Assembly (NCBI GenBank): GCA_002309015.1
Contig: DBWM01000057.1
Coordinates: forward strand, 3,646-49,070
DNA: 45,425 nucleotides
Reading direction: 5' to 3'
Origin: Myxococcales bacterium UBA1238
GTDB lineage: Bacteria; Myxococcota_A; Bradymonadia; UBA7976; UBA1532
Of the stretch, positions 1 through 7,649 are shown piece by piece. A program made the position numbers and the translations under genes. Below the pieces are notes generated by a model that was not told where the DNA came from, ran no database searches, and saw only the letters and a list, made by a program, of their open reading frames with translations. The first letter of the stretch is position 1. Every line of letters begins with the position of its first letter.

Positions 1-23
1 CTCTACCACTGAGTTATTCCCGC
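1..23 (-). tRNA. tRNA-Gly, 5' part only (cut by window edge)
   Basis: Read on the minus strand, these bases form the first 23 nucleotides of a tRNA: a seven-base acceptor strand GCGGGAA, the conserved T8, and a D arm whose CTC and GAG strands close an AGTGGTA loop. A GCGGGAA acceptor start is typical of bacterial tRNA-Gly. The anticodon lies outside the window, so the isoacceptor cannot be read and the glycine call rests on the acceptor sequence alone. A strong promoter lies just upstream. Confidence 0.8.
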
Positions 24-43
24 ATGACAGCGGAAGCGAGACG

Positions 44-72
44 CTTATACGCGCAGTCTTTTTGGATTGCAA
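44..72 (-). promoter_or_regulatory. sigma-70-type promoter of the tRNA gene
   Basis: On the minus strand a -35 box TTGCAA (67-72) is separated by exactly 17 bases from a -10 box TATAAG (44-49), which matches the consensus at five of six positions. Transcription would start near 37, about 14 bases before the tRNA 5' end. It indicates that the housekeeping sigma factor here recognises the usual TTGACA/TATAAT pattern. Confidence 0.72.
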
Positions 73-173
73 GAAGAAAATCGCAGGGCATCGCTCGCGG
101 GTCATTTTTATTTCAGAAAAAGCCTTTGATACCGCAAACAAATGCCTTGTAACTGCCCGATTCTCAATCACTT

Positions 174-1112
174 TCATTGCGCCAGGGCTGCAAAGGAGGG
201 CATCTGCTCGCTTAAGGCCAAATAGCGGTAAATGGTGGTGGGACTGGTCTCGATGGCGCGGGCTGCGGCGCGCACGTTACCGCCGTGGGATTTCACGGAA
301 TCGATGATGAAGCGAATGATATGTTCCTGTAACGACTGGCTTTTTTTCTCTTCAACCCCCTCCACATAGATCTCCTGCAAAAACAGATGCTGCGAGGTGA
401 TGGGGCCGCCGTCGGCTTCAAAGAGGGCGCGGTTTAAGGTATTGCGCAGTTCGCGCACGTTTCCGGGCCATTGATGCTGCTGCAGTTTTTTCCAGGCGGG
501 CGCGGTGATCTTTCGGGCGGCATCTCCGATCAGCGATTCCGCAAGCAGGGGCAGATCTTCTAAATGCTGTCGCAACGGGGGAATCCGGACCACGACGGTC
601 GCGAGCCTGTGGTAGAGATCGATGCGGAATTTGCCTTGAGAAACGAGCTGTTGCAGCGGTTTATGGGTGGCGCTGACGATGCGTACGTTCATGGAGACGC
701 TTTGGCAGCTGCCTACGGGGTAATATTCGCGGGTTTCGAGGACGCGCAAAAGGACCGCCTGGGTGCTGCCCGGCAGATCGCCGATTTCGTCCAGAAAGAG
801 GGTGCCGCCTTCGGCCTGGGCCAAAAAGCCGTTTCGCGTGCGTGCGCCGGTGAAAGCTCCGCTTCGGGTGCCAAAGAGCTCCGCTTCAATGAGTTCAGGG
901 GCGATGGCTGCGCAGTTGACGGCTACAAAGGGGCCCTTCGATACGAGGGATTCGCGGTGGAGGGTGCGCGCACAGAGTTCCTTGCCCGATCCCGATTCTC
1001 CAAGCAGCAGGACCGCCGCATCGCTTTTGGCAAATCGCTTTAACGTGCTCTTTAAGTTGAGCATTGCAGGACTTTGACCGATCAATTCGTATTTGCTGTT
1101 CGGGCTCATCAT
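174..1112 (-). CDS. sigma-54-dependent activator, AAA+ plus Fis-type HTH only (PspF-like architecture)
   Basis: This is a 312-residue bacterial enhancer-binding protein that would use ATP hydrolysis to remodel sigma-54 RNA polymerase. The AAA+ domain starts almost at the N-terminus, with Walker A GESGSGKE at 38-45, an intact sigma-54 contact loop GAFTGA at 85-90 and Walker B ending in DE at 108-109. The C-terminus holds a Fis-type helix-turn-helix (GGNVRAAARAIETSPTTIYRYL region). There is no receiver, GAF or PAS sensor domain, which matches PspF (about 325 residues), a protein controlled by a partner in trans. Two ATGs lie side by side at 1112 and 1109, and an AGAGGTG ribosome site sits better for the second. 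It lies 125 bp downstream of prmA on the same strand and may have its own promoter. Targets are unknown; no -24/-12 promoter was identified in the window. Confidence 0.9.
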   Translation of the reverse strand: MMSPNSKYELIGQSPAMLNLKSTLKRFAKSDAAVLLLGESGSGKELCARTLHRESLVSKGPFVAVNCAAIAPELIEAELFGTRSGAFTGARTRNGFLAQAEGGTLFLDEIGDLPGSTQAVLLRVLETREYYPVGSCQSVSMNVRIVSATHKPLQQLVSQGKFRIDLYHRLATVVVRIPPLRQHLEDLPLLAESLIGDAARKITAPAWKKLQQHQWPGNVRELRNTLNRALFEADGGPITSQHLFLQEIYVEGVEEKKSQSLQEHIIRFIIDSVKSHGGNVRAAARAIETSPTTIYRYLALSEQMPSFAALAQ

Positions 1113-1237
1113 TCACCTCTTGGGGCCATGTTCACCCGATCTATCGGCGGCTCTGCGGAGTTGTTGCGCGGGTTTCAAAAAATTTTTGGGGGATGGAAAG
1201 AAATGGGGGCAGTGAAGGGTAGAGGATTAAAAAATGC

Positions 1238-2098
1238 TTATTTTTTGCGGAGATGGAGTGCCTGCCAATCGCCTTCTGAGCGCTCGTCGATCAGCTCAAA
1301 CCGGGGATAATTAGCGAGTACCGCGTCGCGCTGGGCGGCGAGAAGGCCCGAGAGCAAAAGGTGATCGGCGGCGTTTAGGGCGATGTCTTCTGAGTGATCG
1401 ATGAGTTCCCGCGCGAGCATGTTGGCCACGACGATCGGGAAGGAACGCTGCACGCATTCCACCGAACCCTCGATGAGCTCCACTTTGTCGGCAACGCCAT
1501 TCAGTTCCACGTTGTGATGCGCGTTAGCCTGCGCGTCGTGATCGATTTCTACGCCCACCGCGCGATGTCCGAGCAAGGCCGCAGCGATGCAAAGGATCGC
1601 GGAACCGCTGCCCACATCGAGGATTTCCTGCGGTTTGTCCATTTGAGAAAGGAGATCGTCGAGGGCGTTCAGCGCAAGTCGCGTGGTCACATGTTCGCCG
1701 GTGCCAAATGCCATGCCAGGCTCGATCAAGAGCGTAACGCCTTCGTGAGATTGTGCTTCTAAATCAACGGGTTGCACGAAGATCCGCTTCGAGACCTGAC
1801 CGCCTTTAAAGAATGCGCGCCAGCCGTCTTTCCAGCTGTCGTCCTCGCTGTGTCGGGTTTGAACGATGGCGTCTTCCTGGCCAATTCTTGCAAGAATTTC
1901 GCTGACTTTCGACTGCAGGTTTTCCGGAGGCGGTTCCGAAAAGGCGAGTACCACGCGCGCCTGACCCGGGCGGGAGGCCTTTATCAGCGTCGTGGTATCC
2001 TGCACCTCGGCCACCACATCCAGCTCGTCCGCCAGAATCCAGGCGAGCGTTTCTGCAAACGCCGCGTTCAATTCAATGCTCGCTTGCCACCAACTCAT
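1238..2098 (-). CDS. prmA: ribosomal protein L11 methyltransferase
   Basis: PrmA trimethylates ribosomal protein L11 using S-adenosylmethionine. The 286-residue length fits the family. An N-terminal substrate-recognition domain is followed by the family motif EPGMAFGTGEHVTT (126-139), the SAM-binding motif I DVGSGSAILCIAA (161-173) and the VVANMLA motif (223-229) that corresponds to VVANILA. The chosen ATG at 2098 overlaps the upstream stop codon as ATGA and is preceded by AGGAG at a six-base spacing. The open frame runs further upstream to 2437, but that extension lies inside the preceding gene in another frame and has no family similarity. The overlap implies translational coupling to the pseudo-M16 lipoprotein gene, an odd partner for a ribosome-modification enzyme. 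Confidence 0.93.
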   Translation of the reverse strand: MSWWQASIELNAAFAETLAWILADELDVVAEVQDTTTLIKASRPGQARVVLAFSEPPPENLQSKVSEILARIGQEDAIVQTRHSEDDSWKDGWRAFFKGGQVSKRIFVQPVDLEAQSHEGVTLLIEPGMAFGTGEHVTTRLALNALDDLLSQMDKPQEILDVGSGSAILCIAAALLGHRAVGVEIDHDAQANAHHNVELNGVADKVELIEGSVECVQRSFPIVVANMLARELIDHSEDIALNAADHLLLSGLLAAQRDAVLANYPRFELIDERSEGDWQALHLRKK

Positions 2099-4686
2099 GG
2101 TCGCTCCTGTTTCCATATCGATGAGATGAGCGCCGGCTCGCTCGTTGCGCGTGGTTCGCTCGATGGGGCGATCCAGATTTCCACGCGGTTTGAGCTGCGG
2201 CAGACTTCTTCTGCAAATTGATTCAGTTCCCGGGGCATCACGCGTTTGATGGCGTTGTGCCAGAGTTCTACGCCGTCTTTTCGGCCAAAGCTGCGGTGAT
2301 GACTGCGGTGCTCGGCGTAAAACTGAGCGCGCTTTGAGGGATCGTTCCAGGAGATGATGCGCTGACTGGCTACCTGGCGTCGAGCGGTTTTTAAGTCGGC
2401 GTTGCTGGTGGGCAGGCTGCGCAGTTTGCTGATCCAAATCTCGAGCGTGCGCCGCATCTCATCCATGTGATCGGCGGGACCTTCCAGATGAAGGGCCAGA
2501 TATCCGTGAGGGCTAAAATCAAAAAATGGTTCAATTTTAAAGGGTTGCCCCTGTGCAGCGGTCTGGAGCGCCTGAAGCGTTTCTGGATTATGCGCGATCA
2601 GCCAGGCGAGCACCTCGAGCGACGCGATGTCGTCTTCCGTTTTTAAATCGACGGGATAGCCCCAAAAAAGGTGAGACGTCTGACCATCGATGGCGCGCAG
2701 ATGCGGCTGGGGTTCGATTTCCGGGCGTACGGTCTCTGGCGATGCGGTTTTTTGATGCTGCGTCTGCGACAAACTCTGAAGGGCCAGGGTCACGCGCTGA
2801 GCGCTCAGTTGCCCCACGATGGTCAGGGCGATCGGGGCATGCGCAATATGGGCGTCATACCAGGCGCGCGCTTCCGCCGGCGTAAATTCATCGAGGCGAT
2901 CGTTTCGGCGCGGCAGGCGATAAATCTGGCGCTCCAATGCCCTCCGGCCATCTTCCAAAATCCCTTTTCGTTCGCGGCGTTGCGCGATTTTAAACCGCGC
3001 GGTCTCCAGGGCCTGGGGCGTCCAGCTGGCTTCCGTCAGGCGATGTGCCAGCAAGGCGAGGGTTTCATCCGCCTGAGATTGCGTGGTGAGCGCGTGCAGC
3101 GCGATGTGATCGCGACCCAATTCTGCGGTCATGCCGTCTGAGGCCAGGCGCTCTGCGATTAATTCAGAAATCCCTCCGTCCTCCAGCGGCTCAGAACTGT
3201 AACCTGTCGGAATCCAGGCAGTAATTCCAACAATGTCGCCAATGGGCTGAGGATAAATCTGCGCGGTCACGCCCGGTGCCAGGTTCAGTTCCTGCGCGCC
3301 TTCGTGAGCGGTCTGACTCTGATTCAAATCGCGCAGCTTTTCGGTCAGCGATTCCGCCCAAGTTTCCAAATCGACGTCGGTCTTGTTGTTTGGAATCTGA
3401 AGATGGGCGATGGTTTGGTGCAAATCGAACAGATGGCGCGCCGCTTCGTTTAAGGTTTGACTGTTCGCAGTGATGATCGCGCTTTCGTAATGATCTTCAG
3501 CATTTAAATGCGGCCACCGGAGTTCGAAACTGCCCATCCGGCGAGCCTGTCCGCTTGGAGTTGAAAGCGCATGAAGCTTGTTTTCGCTCAGGATCTGGCG
3601 CGCCCGGTCGAGTTCCTGGTTGCTGACCGGTTTTTCGGCAAAGCTGTAGAGCGTATGGGTCACCGCAGCAAAAACCGCGTCCACATCTTCTGGGGCGCAG
3701 TCGAGCTCGATCACAAAAAGGCCCTTGCCTTTAGGGGCGGTGGCAAAGCTTCGTAAGTTTTGAATTTTTAAGCTGTTTAAGGCAGCCATGCGGGAAATGC
3801 GCGCCTGTGGATCGCCGCTTAAAACCAGAGCCAGCAGGTCGAGCTGAGCGGCCTGCTCGGGGGAAAGCTCTCCAAAAGCAAAACCCCAGCGCAGGCTGGC
3901 CCATTCGATGGGCGTACGATCGAGGGCTACGTAAGGGCCTGCAGTGGCGCCCTTGAGCCTGAAGCCTTGCGAAACTTTGCTGTGAACAGCGGGGCGAGAT
4001 CCGCTCCAATGAGAAAGAAAATCTTTAAAATACAGCGACTTAAATGGCCCTGTTGCGATGACTGCGGCGCCTTCCGAAACCCAGTTCGCCTTTGCAAACT
4101 GCGTCAGCTTTTCGGGATCCAGACGATCGATCGCTTCCGCAGAGGGCAGGGGCGTGTGGGCCATCGCATCTCCCGGAAAAACCTGTGAAAGCAGGCATTC
4201 AAGGCCGCTGCGCTGAGGCAACAGATGGGCGGTCTCCTGGCGCATCGCATCCAGAATGGGCGTCCAACCTGTAACATCCCAATTTTGTTGACTTAATGCG
4301 TCCGAAAGCAGTTGCAGCGTCTCTTCGAGTTCCGCAGGTAAAAGCTCCAGTTCGAGCACGGTCGCATCAAAGGTAACGTAAGCGTTGACCGCGACGCCGA
4401 GCGCATCCCATTGGGCGGCCAGACTGTTTTGCGCCTGGCCCAAAAAACGCCTGAGCGAAGCCAGCGCCGCGCCCTCCAATCCTTCAGGCTCATCTTTGGA
4501 TCCAAAAGGCATCCAAAGCTGCAGGGCGATCGTCTCGCCTTCAGAGGGCCGGGCTAAAAAAGTCAGCTGATTGGGCAAGAGGGATTGCGCTTGCGAAGGC
4601 TCCGGCACAACGCTTGTAGACGAAGCGCAACTCCAGAGCGCACAAGGCAAAACGAGAGAAAGACAGGCTTTGGAAAAGGAGCTCAT
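2095..4686 (-). CDS. M16-like (insulinase-fold) lipoprotein without catalytic zinc motif
   Basis: The 863-residue protein begins with a signal peptide ending in LWSC, with Cys20 the likely lipidated residue, so it is probably a periplasm-facing lipoprotein. Two tandem M16-like halves can be seen. The first carries the family-typical GSKDEPEG stretch (62-69), and the second has a similar opening around PTGYSSEPLEDGG. In active M16 peptidases this stretch is followed by the zinc motif HxxEH. Here the aligned segment (73-81) reads AALASLRRF, and the second half also lacks HxxEH. The protein is therefore most likely a non-catalytic homologue, like the inactive partner subunits known in M16 heterodimers, but no active partner is encoded nearby. 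No clear Shine-Dalgarno precedes the ATG. It sits 27 bp after the small lipoprotein gene and overlaps prmA. Confidence 0.82.
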   Translation of the reverse strand: MSSFSKACLSLVLPCALWSCASSTSVVPEPSQAQSLLPNQLTFLARPSEGETIALQLWMPFGSKDEPEGLEGAALASLRRFLGQAQNSLAAQWDALGVAVNAYVTFDATVLELELLPAELEETLQLLSDALSQQNWDVTGWTPILDAMRQETAHLLPQRSGLECLLSQVFPGDAMAHTPLPSAEAIDRLDPEKLTQFAKANWVSEGAAVIATGPFKSLYFKDFLSHWSGSRPAVHSKVSQGFRLKGATAGPYVALDRTPIEWASLRWGFAFGELSPEQAAQLDLLALVLSGDPQARISRMAALNSLKIQNLRSFATAPKGKGLFVIELDCAPEDVDAVFAAVTHTLYSFAEKPVSNQELDRARQILSENKLHALSTPSGQARRMGSFELRWPHLNAEDHYESAIITANSQTLNEAARHLFDLHQTIAHLQIPNNKTDVDLETWAESLTEKLRDLNQSQTAHEGAQELNLAPGVTAQIYPQPIGDIVGITAWIPTGYSSEPLEDGGISELIAERLASDGMTAELGRDHIALHALTTQSQADETLALLAHRLTEASWTPQALETARFKIAQRRERKGILEDGRRALERQIYRLPRRNDRLDEFTPAEARAWYDAHIAHAPIALTIVGQLSAQRVTLALQSLSQTQHQKTASPETVRPEIEPQPHLRAIDGQTSHLFWGYPVDLKTEDDIASLEVLAWLIAHNPETLQALQTAAQGQPFKIEPFFDFSPHGYLALHLEGPADHMDEMRRTLEIWISKLRSLPTSNADLKTARRQVASQRIISWNDPSKRAQFYAEHRSHHRSFGRKDGVELWHNAIKRVMPRELNQFAEEVCRSSNRVEIWIAPSSEPRATSEPALISSIWKQERP

Positions 4687-4713
4687 AAAACGGACGGGCG
4701 CCGTCGGGCAGGA

Positions 4714-5187
4714 TCAGAGGCCGCTCAAAATGCGCCATTTGTCTTTTTCGCGCTTAAAAGTGATGCGGTTTTTGTCGTTGGCGGTCTGCCAGACTTTTTC
4801 TTCGCCCGCGCCATCAAACAAGTAATGGCTTTTATACGAAAGATCCACCAGGGCGATGTCTTCGCTCACCACATCGATGGAGGTGATGTCGAATTCGACG
4901 CGAACGGCCGAGACGTGATCACGTAAGTCCTCGCAAATTTTAAGGAATCCTTCGTAGCCGTAATCGTCGGTGGGATCGTCGGTGGTCGATGCGTTTTCAT
5001 AATAATCTTCGCTGACCAGGCTCTTTAATTTATCAATATCGCGTTGTTCGAGCGCTACGCGGTAGCTTTCGACCACGTCGGCCAGCGCTTGCTTTTCGGC
5101 GGTGTAGGGTATGCGCGTATTGGTGACATAAGTGGGGCCACAAGCCGATAAGGCGAGGGCGAGGACAGCGGCAAAAAGTTGTTTCAT
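4714..5187 (-). CDS. small lipoprotein with NTF2/SnoaL-like fold (predicted)
   Basis: This 157-residue protein opens with a lipoprotein signal peptide ending in LSAC, with Cys16 as the modified residue. The mature part contains a helix with RVALEQRDIDKLKSLVSEDYYE, which resembles the start of NTF2-like/DUF4440 proteins, and ends in ITFKREKDKWRILSGL, the strand pattern these small alpha+beta cone folds usually end with. Such domains bind small ligands or act as scaffolds, and no catalytic residue can be assigned. A GAGG site lies five bases before the ATG. It is the first gene of the probable operon with the M16-like lipoprotein and prmA. The fold call is from pattern only. Confidence 0.72.
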   Translation of the reverse strand: MKQLFAAVLALALSACGPTYVTNTRIPYTAEKQALADVVESYRVALEQRDIDKLKSLVSEDYYENASTTDDPTDDYGYEGFLKICEDLRDHVSAVRVEFDITSIDVVSEDIALVDLSYKSHYLFDGAGEEKVWQTANDKNRITFKREKDKWRILSGL

Positions 5188-5257
5188 ATCAGCCTCGTTT
5201 AAACAGGACAGCTTTAGTCCGAACTGTCGCCTGCGGCAAGAGATTCAAAATGCGCCA

Positions 5258-5285
5258 TATGTATCAATGACGTTCCTTCTGTCAA
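5258..5285 (-). promoter_or_regulatory. candidate promoter for the lipoprotein-M16-prmA operon
   Basis: On the minus strand a perfect -35 box TTGACA (5280-5285) is followed after 16 bases by TACATA (5258-5263), a weak -10 box. It lies about 70 bases upstream of the first ATG of the minus-strand operon. The -35 is convincing and the -10 is not. Confidence 0.42.
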
Positions 5286-5304
5286 TTGCGACGAAGATTT
5301 TTGG

Positions 5305-5332
5305 TTTTCAAGTGCGCAAAGCCCGTTAAACT
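5305..5332 (+). promoter_or_regulatory. weak candidate promoter for the GH13 gene
   Basis: TTTTCA (5305-5310), a 16-base spacer and TAAACT (5327-5332) lie 25 bases before the amylase ATG. The -10 hexamer is the same as that proposed for clpX. The resulting leader would be short, about 18 bases, and would include the GAGGAA ribosome site. Support is modest. Confidence 0.3.
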
Positions 5333-5357
5333 GCAAGCCTTAAACGAGGAATGGTAA

Positions 5358-7640
5358 ATGCGCAATCTGCTGATTTTATTTGTACTTTTTGTTCTTACAG
5401 CGTGCTGCTTTGCCCAGGAAAAAGAGTTGAGGCTACATTTTTATCCTCCCGATTCCTGGGAAGGTCCCGTGCGCGTGCATTTGTGGGGTGGGGCGATTCA
5501 AACCGAATGGCCGGGCATGGCGATGGAGCGCGGAAGCGACGGCTGGTGGAGTCTGCCTGTCAAAGGCGTCAGCGCATCTCACCTCATTTTCAACAACGAC
5601 GGTCGCCAGCAGACTGCGGATTTGGAGCGCGATCGCGAAGGCTGGTACCGCCTGGGGCAATGGTTCGACCAAAAACCCGCTCCGCAAACGGAGTCGGCTC
5701 AAAAGCTGCGTTTGTATTACCGCCCCGAAACGCAGCCGGATTCGCCGCCTAATATTTATTTTTGGGAAGTCTGGCCCGAAGGCCCTTCAACTTCATGGCC
5801 CGGTGAGCCGATGCGCAGGGAAGAAGACGGTTGGTATGTTTTTGAGTTACCGGTGGAGCGCGCCAACGTCATTTTTAACGATGGAAAGGGACATCAAACC
5901 GCCAATCTGTTCCGCAATCAAACGGGATTTTTTCAGGAAAATCACTGGTTTACAACTCGTCCTGCGCGAGATGAACTCTTTGTGGACGCATCTCCCTCCA
6001 TCGCTTGGCCAAACGCGTATCCCTTTGAAACTTCAATCAAAATCCAGATTCAGGCCGCGCGTTCCGCAAAGCAGGTGAGCTACCGCCTCGATCAGGGGCC
6101 CTGGAAACAATGGGAGGGTCAGCCGCTTACGCTGGGCGAAAAGCTTTTGCCCGGTCAAAAGATCCGCCTCGATTTAAAGGCCGAGAATGATCACAAGGAA
6201 TCTTTTAACGCATCGTTTTTATTCGAGAAAGCGGTTTCAGAGAGGCATCGCCATCCCTTCGATCAGCTGCGCATTTATCAGGTGATGGTCGAAGCGTTTC
6301 GCGACGGCGATCCCGGGCGAGGCTTTGGGACAGGCTATGGACCGAGCCCGCATCTGGGCGATTTAAAAGGGGTTTTGCAGGCTTTAGATGAAATTGCGGC
6401 CCTCAATGTGAACGCGATCTGGCTGACGCCCGTGTTTGAAAGCGGTTCTGAGACACCTCTGGCGGCGACCGGTTATTTTCCCACCGATTATTTTGCGGTC
6501 GATCCCCATTTCGGAAGCTTTGAGGATTTAAAAGCGGTGGTCGACGGAGCCCACGCGCGAGGCCTTTACGTCTTTTTTGACGGCGTCTTTGGCCATAACG
6601 GCGGCAATGTGAAGCCTTCTCCCAAAGGCAGGCGACCCAAGGGGCGGGAACTGGTCGATTATACTGACCCCGAAACCCTCGAATTTTATAAGGAAGTGGC
6701 CGCATATTGGATCGATGTGCTGGGCATCGACGGCTGGAGGGTCGATCAGGCGTATCAGGTGCCGGTCGAAGCCTGGGCGCATATTCGCGAGGCGGTGGAG
6801 CAGGCTTCGGCTGCGCGCCAAAAACGCGGAGAATCCTTTGGTACGCTTGGATTTATGGTGGGCGAGGTCTGGAAGGGGGCCGATGAAATCCGAAGGGATT
6901 GCTTTGGCGGATTCGAGTTGCCCAGGGCGTTGCCGGGTTGTTTCGATTTTCCCGTGCGCTATCGGCTGGTGCAGACGCTGGCGGTTCAGGAGCATGCCGA
7001 GGCGCCTGGAGCGAAGGGACAGCCCGCGTCCCTTTTGGCCGAGGCTTTGGATGCGCACCGCGTTTACCCGCCCCACGCTCACCCCGCGCTGATGCTCGAC
7101 AATCACGATCTGGTGCGTTTTGGAGATTTGATCGAGCGCGCGGGCTATCTGGGCCCCGAGGATGAGACCTATTGGGCGCGTCATCGGGCTGCGTTTTCGT
7201 TTCTGGCCGCCTACACCGGCCCCATCTCGATCTATTACGGCGATGAATATGGAGCGCAAGTCCCCGATTTTATTAACGAAGGCGATAAAGGATGGATGGA
7301 CGATCACGTCTCCCGCGATTCAGGGGAACGAAAAAAGACTGCAAAATCAGAGGCTTTAAGAAAATATCTGGCGGATTTGATGAAGCTCAGATCGCAAAAG
7401 CCTGCGCTTTGGTCGGGCAGCCGAAAGACGCTGTTTGCGGATGACAGTCTGCTGGTTGAAGAAAAAAACGAAGGCAGCGAGCGTATTTATTACTTGTTAA
7501 ACACAGGTTTGACAGAACGATCCTATCAGATCACCTGCAAAGCGGCTTTAAAAGATCTGATGACGGGCAAGGTTTGGCCTGAGCAGGGCGGTTCGGTGAA
7601 GGTTGGGATTCCTGCGCTGAGTGGCGTGTTTCTTGAATAA
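5358..7640 (+). CDS. exported GH13 alpha-amylase family enzyme with two N-terminal starch-binding modules
   Basis: This 760-residue glycoside hydrolase should cleave alpha-glucans outside the cytoplasm. The hydrophobic leader ends in LTACCFAQ, which can be read either as a lipobox (Cys16) or as a signal peptidase I site after Ala19. Two copies of a CBM26-like module follow (about 23-105 and 115-200), each with a WPG motif and an IFN[ND]xGxxQTA[DN]L ending. A beta-rich linker domain leads to the GH13 barrel (about 300-680). All catalytic positions are present: nucleophile Asp463 in GWRVDQ, acid/base Glu503 in VGEVW and the transition-state stabiliser Asp584 in DNHD. Region I reads FFDGVFGHNG in place of the usual DxxxNH. 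The barrel resembles the periplasmic MalS type (GH13_19). GAGGAA precedes the ATG. No maltodextrin transport genes accompany it. Confidence 0.92.
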   Translation: MRNLLILFVLFVLTACCFAQEKELRLHFYPPDSWEGPVRVHLWGGAIQTEWPGMAMERGSDGWWSLPVKGVSASHLIFNNDGRQQTADLERDREGWYRLGQWFDQKPAPQTESAQKLRLYYRPETQPDSPPNIYFWEVWPEGPSTSWPGEPMRREEDGWYVFELPVERANVIFNDGKGHQTANLFRNQTGFFQENHWFTTRPARDELFVDASPSIAWPNAYPFETSIKIQIQAARSAKQVSYRLDQGPWKQWEGQPLTLGEKLLPGQKIRLDLKAENDHKESFNASFLFEKAVSERHRHPFDQLRIYQVMVEAFRDGDPGRGFGTGYGPSPHLGDLKGVLQALDEIAALNVNAIWLTPVFESGSETPLAATGYFPTDYFAVDPHFGSFEDLKAVVDGAHARGLYVFFDGVFGHNGGNVKPSPKGRRPKGRELVDYTDPETLEFYKEVAAYWIDVLGIDGWRVDQAYQVPVEAWAHIREAVEQASAARQKRGESFGTLGFMVGEVWKGADEIRRDCFGGFELPRALPGCFDFPVRYRLVQTLAVQEHAEAPGAKGQPASLLAEALDAHRVYPPHAHPALMLDNHDLVRFGDLIERAGYLGPEDETYWARHRAAFSFLAAYTGPISIYYGDEYGAQVPDFINEGDKGWMDDHVSRDSGERKKTAKSEALRKYLADLMKLRSQKPALWSGSRKTLFADDSLLVEEKNEGSERIYYLLNTGLTERSYQITCKAALKDLMTGKVWPEQGGSVKVGIPALSGVFLE

Positions 7641-7649
7641 AATTCAAGA
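7631..7649. repeat. 8-bp inverted repeat across two convergent stop codons
   Basis: TCTTGAAT and ATTCAAGA are separated by AAA, giving a perfect hairpin that contains the stop codon of the amylase gene and reaches into the stop codon of the opposing coiled-coil gene, whose ends are only three bases apart. There is no run of T on either side, so a classical intrinsic terminator is unlikely. It could still block antisense read-through or stabilise 3' ends. Confidence 0.5.

Noticed and set aside
1195..1245. AT-rich near-palindrome (AAAAAATGCTTATTTTTT) after prmA as a terminator
   Set aside because: The stem would be only A-T pairs and does not have the GC-rich stem of an intrinsic terminator.
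2099..2437. Upstream extension of the prmA frame
   Set aside because: It lies within the M16-like gene in another frame and has no PrmA similarity, while the ATG at 2098 has AGGAG and an ATGA overlap.
6528..7307. Minus-strand open frame of 259 codons opposite the amylase
   Set aside because: The plus strand encodes the GH13 catalytic residues here; the antisense translation shows no domain.
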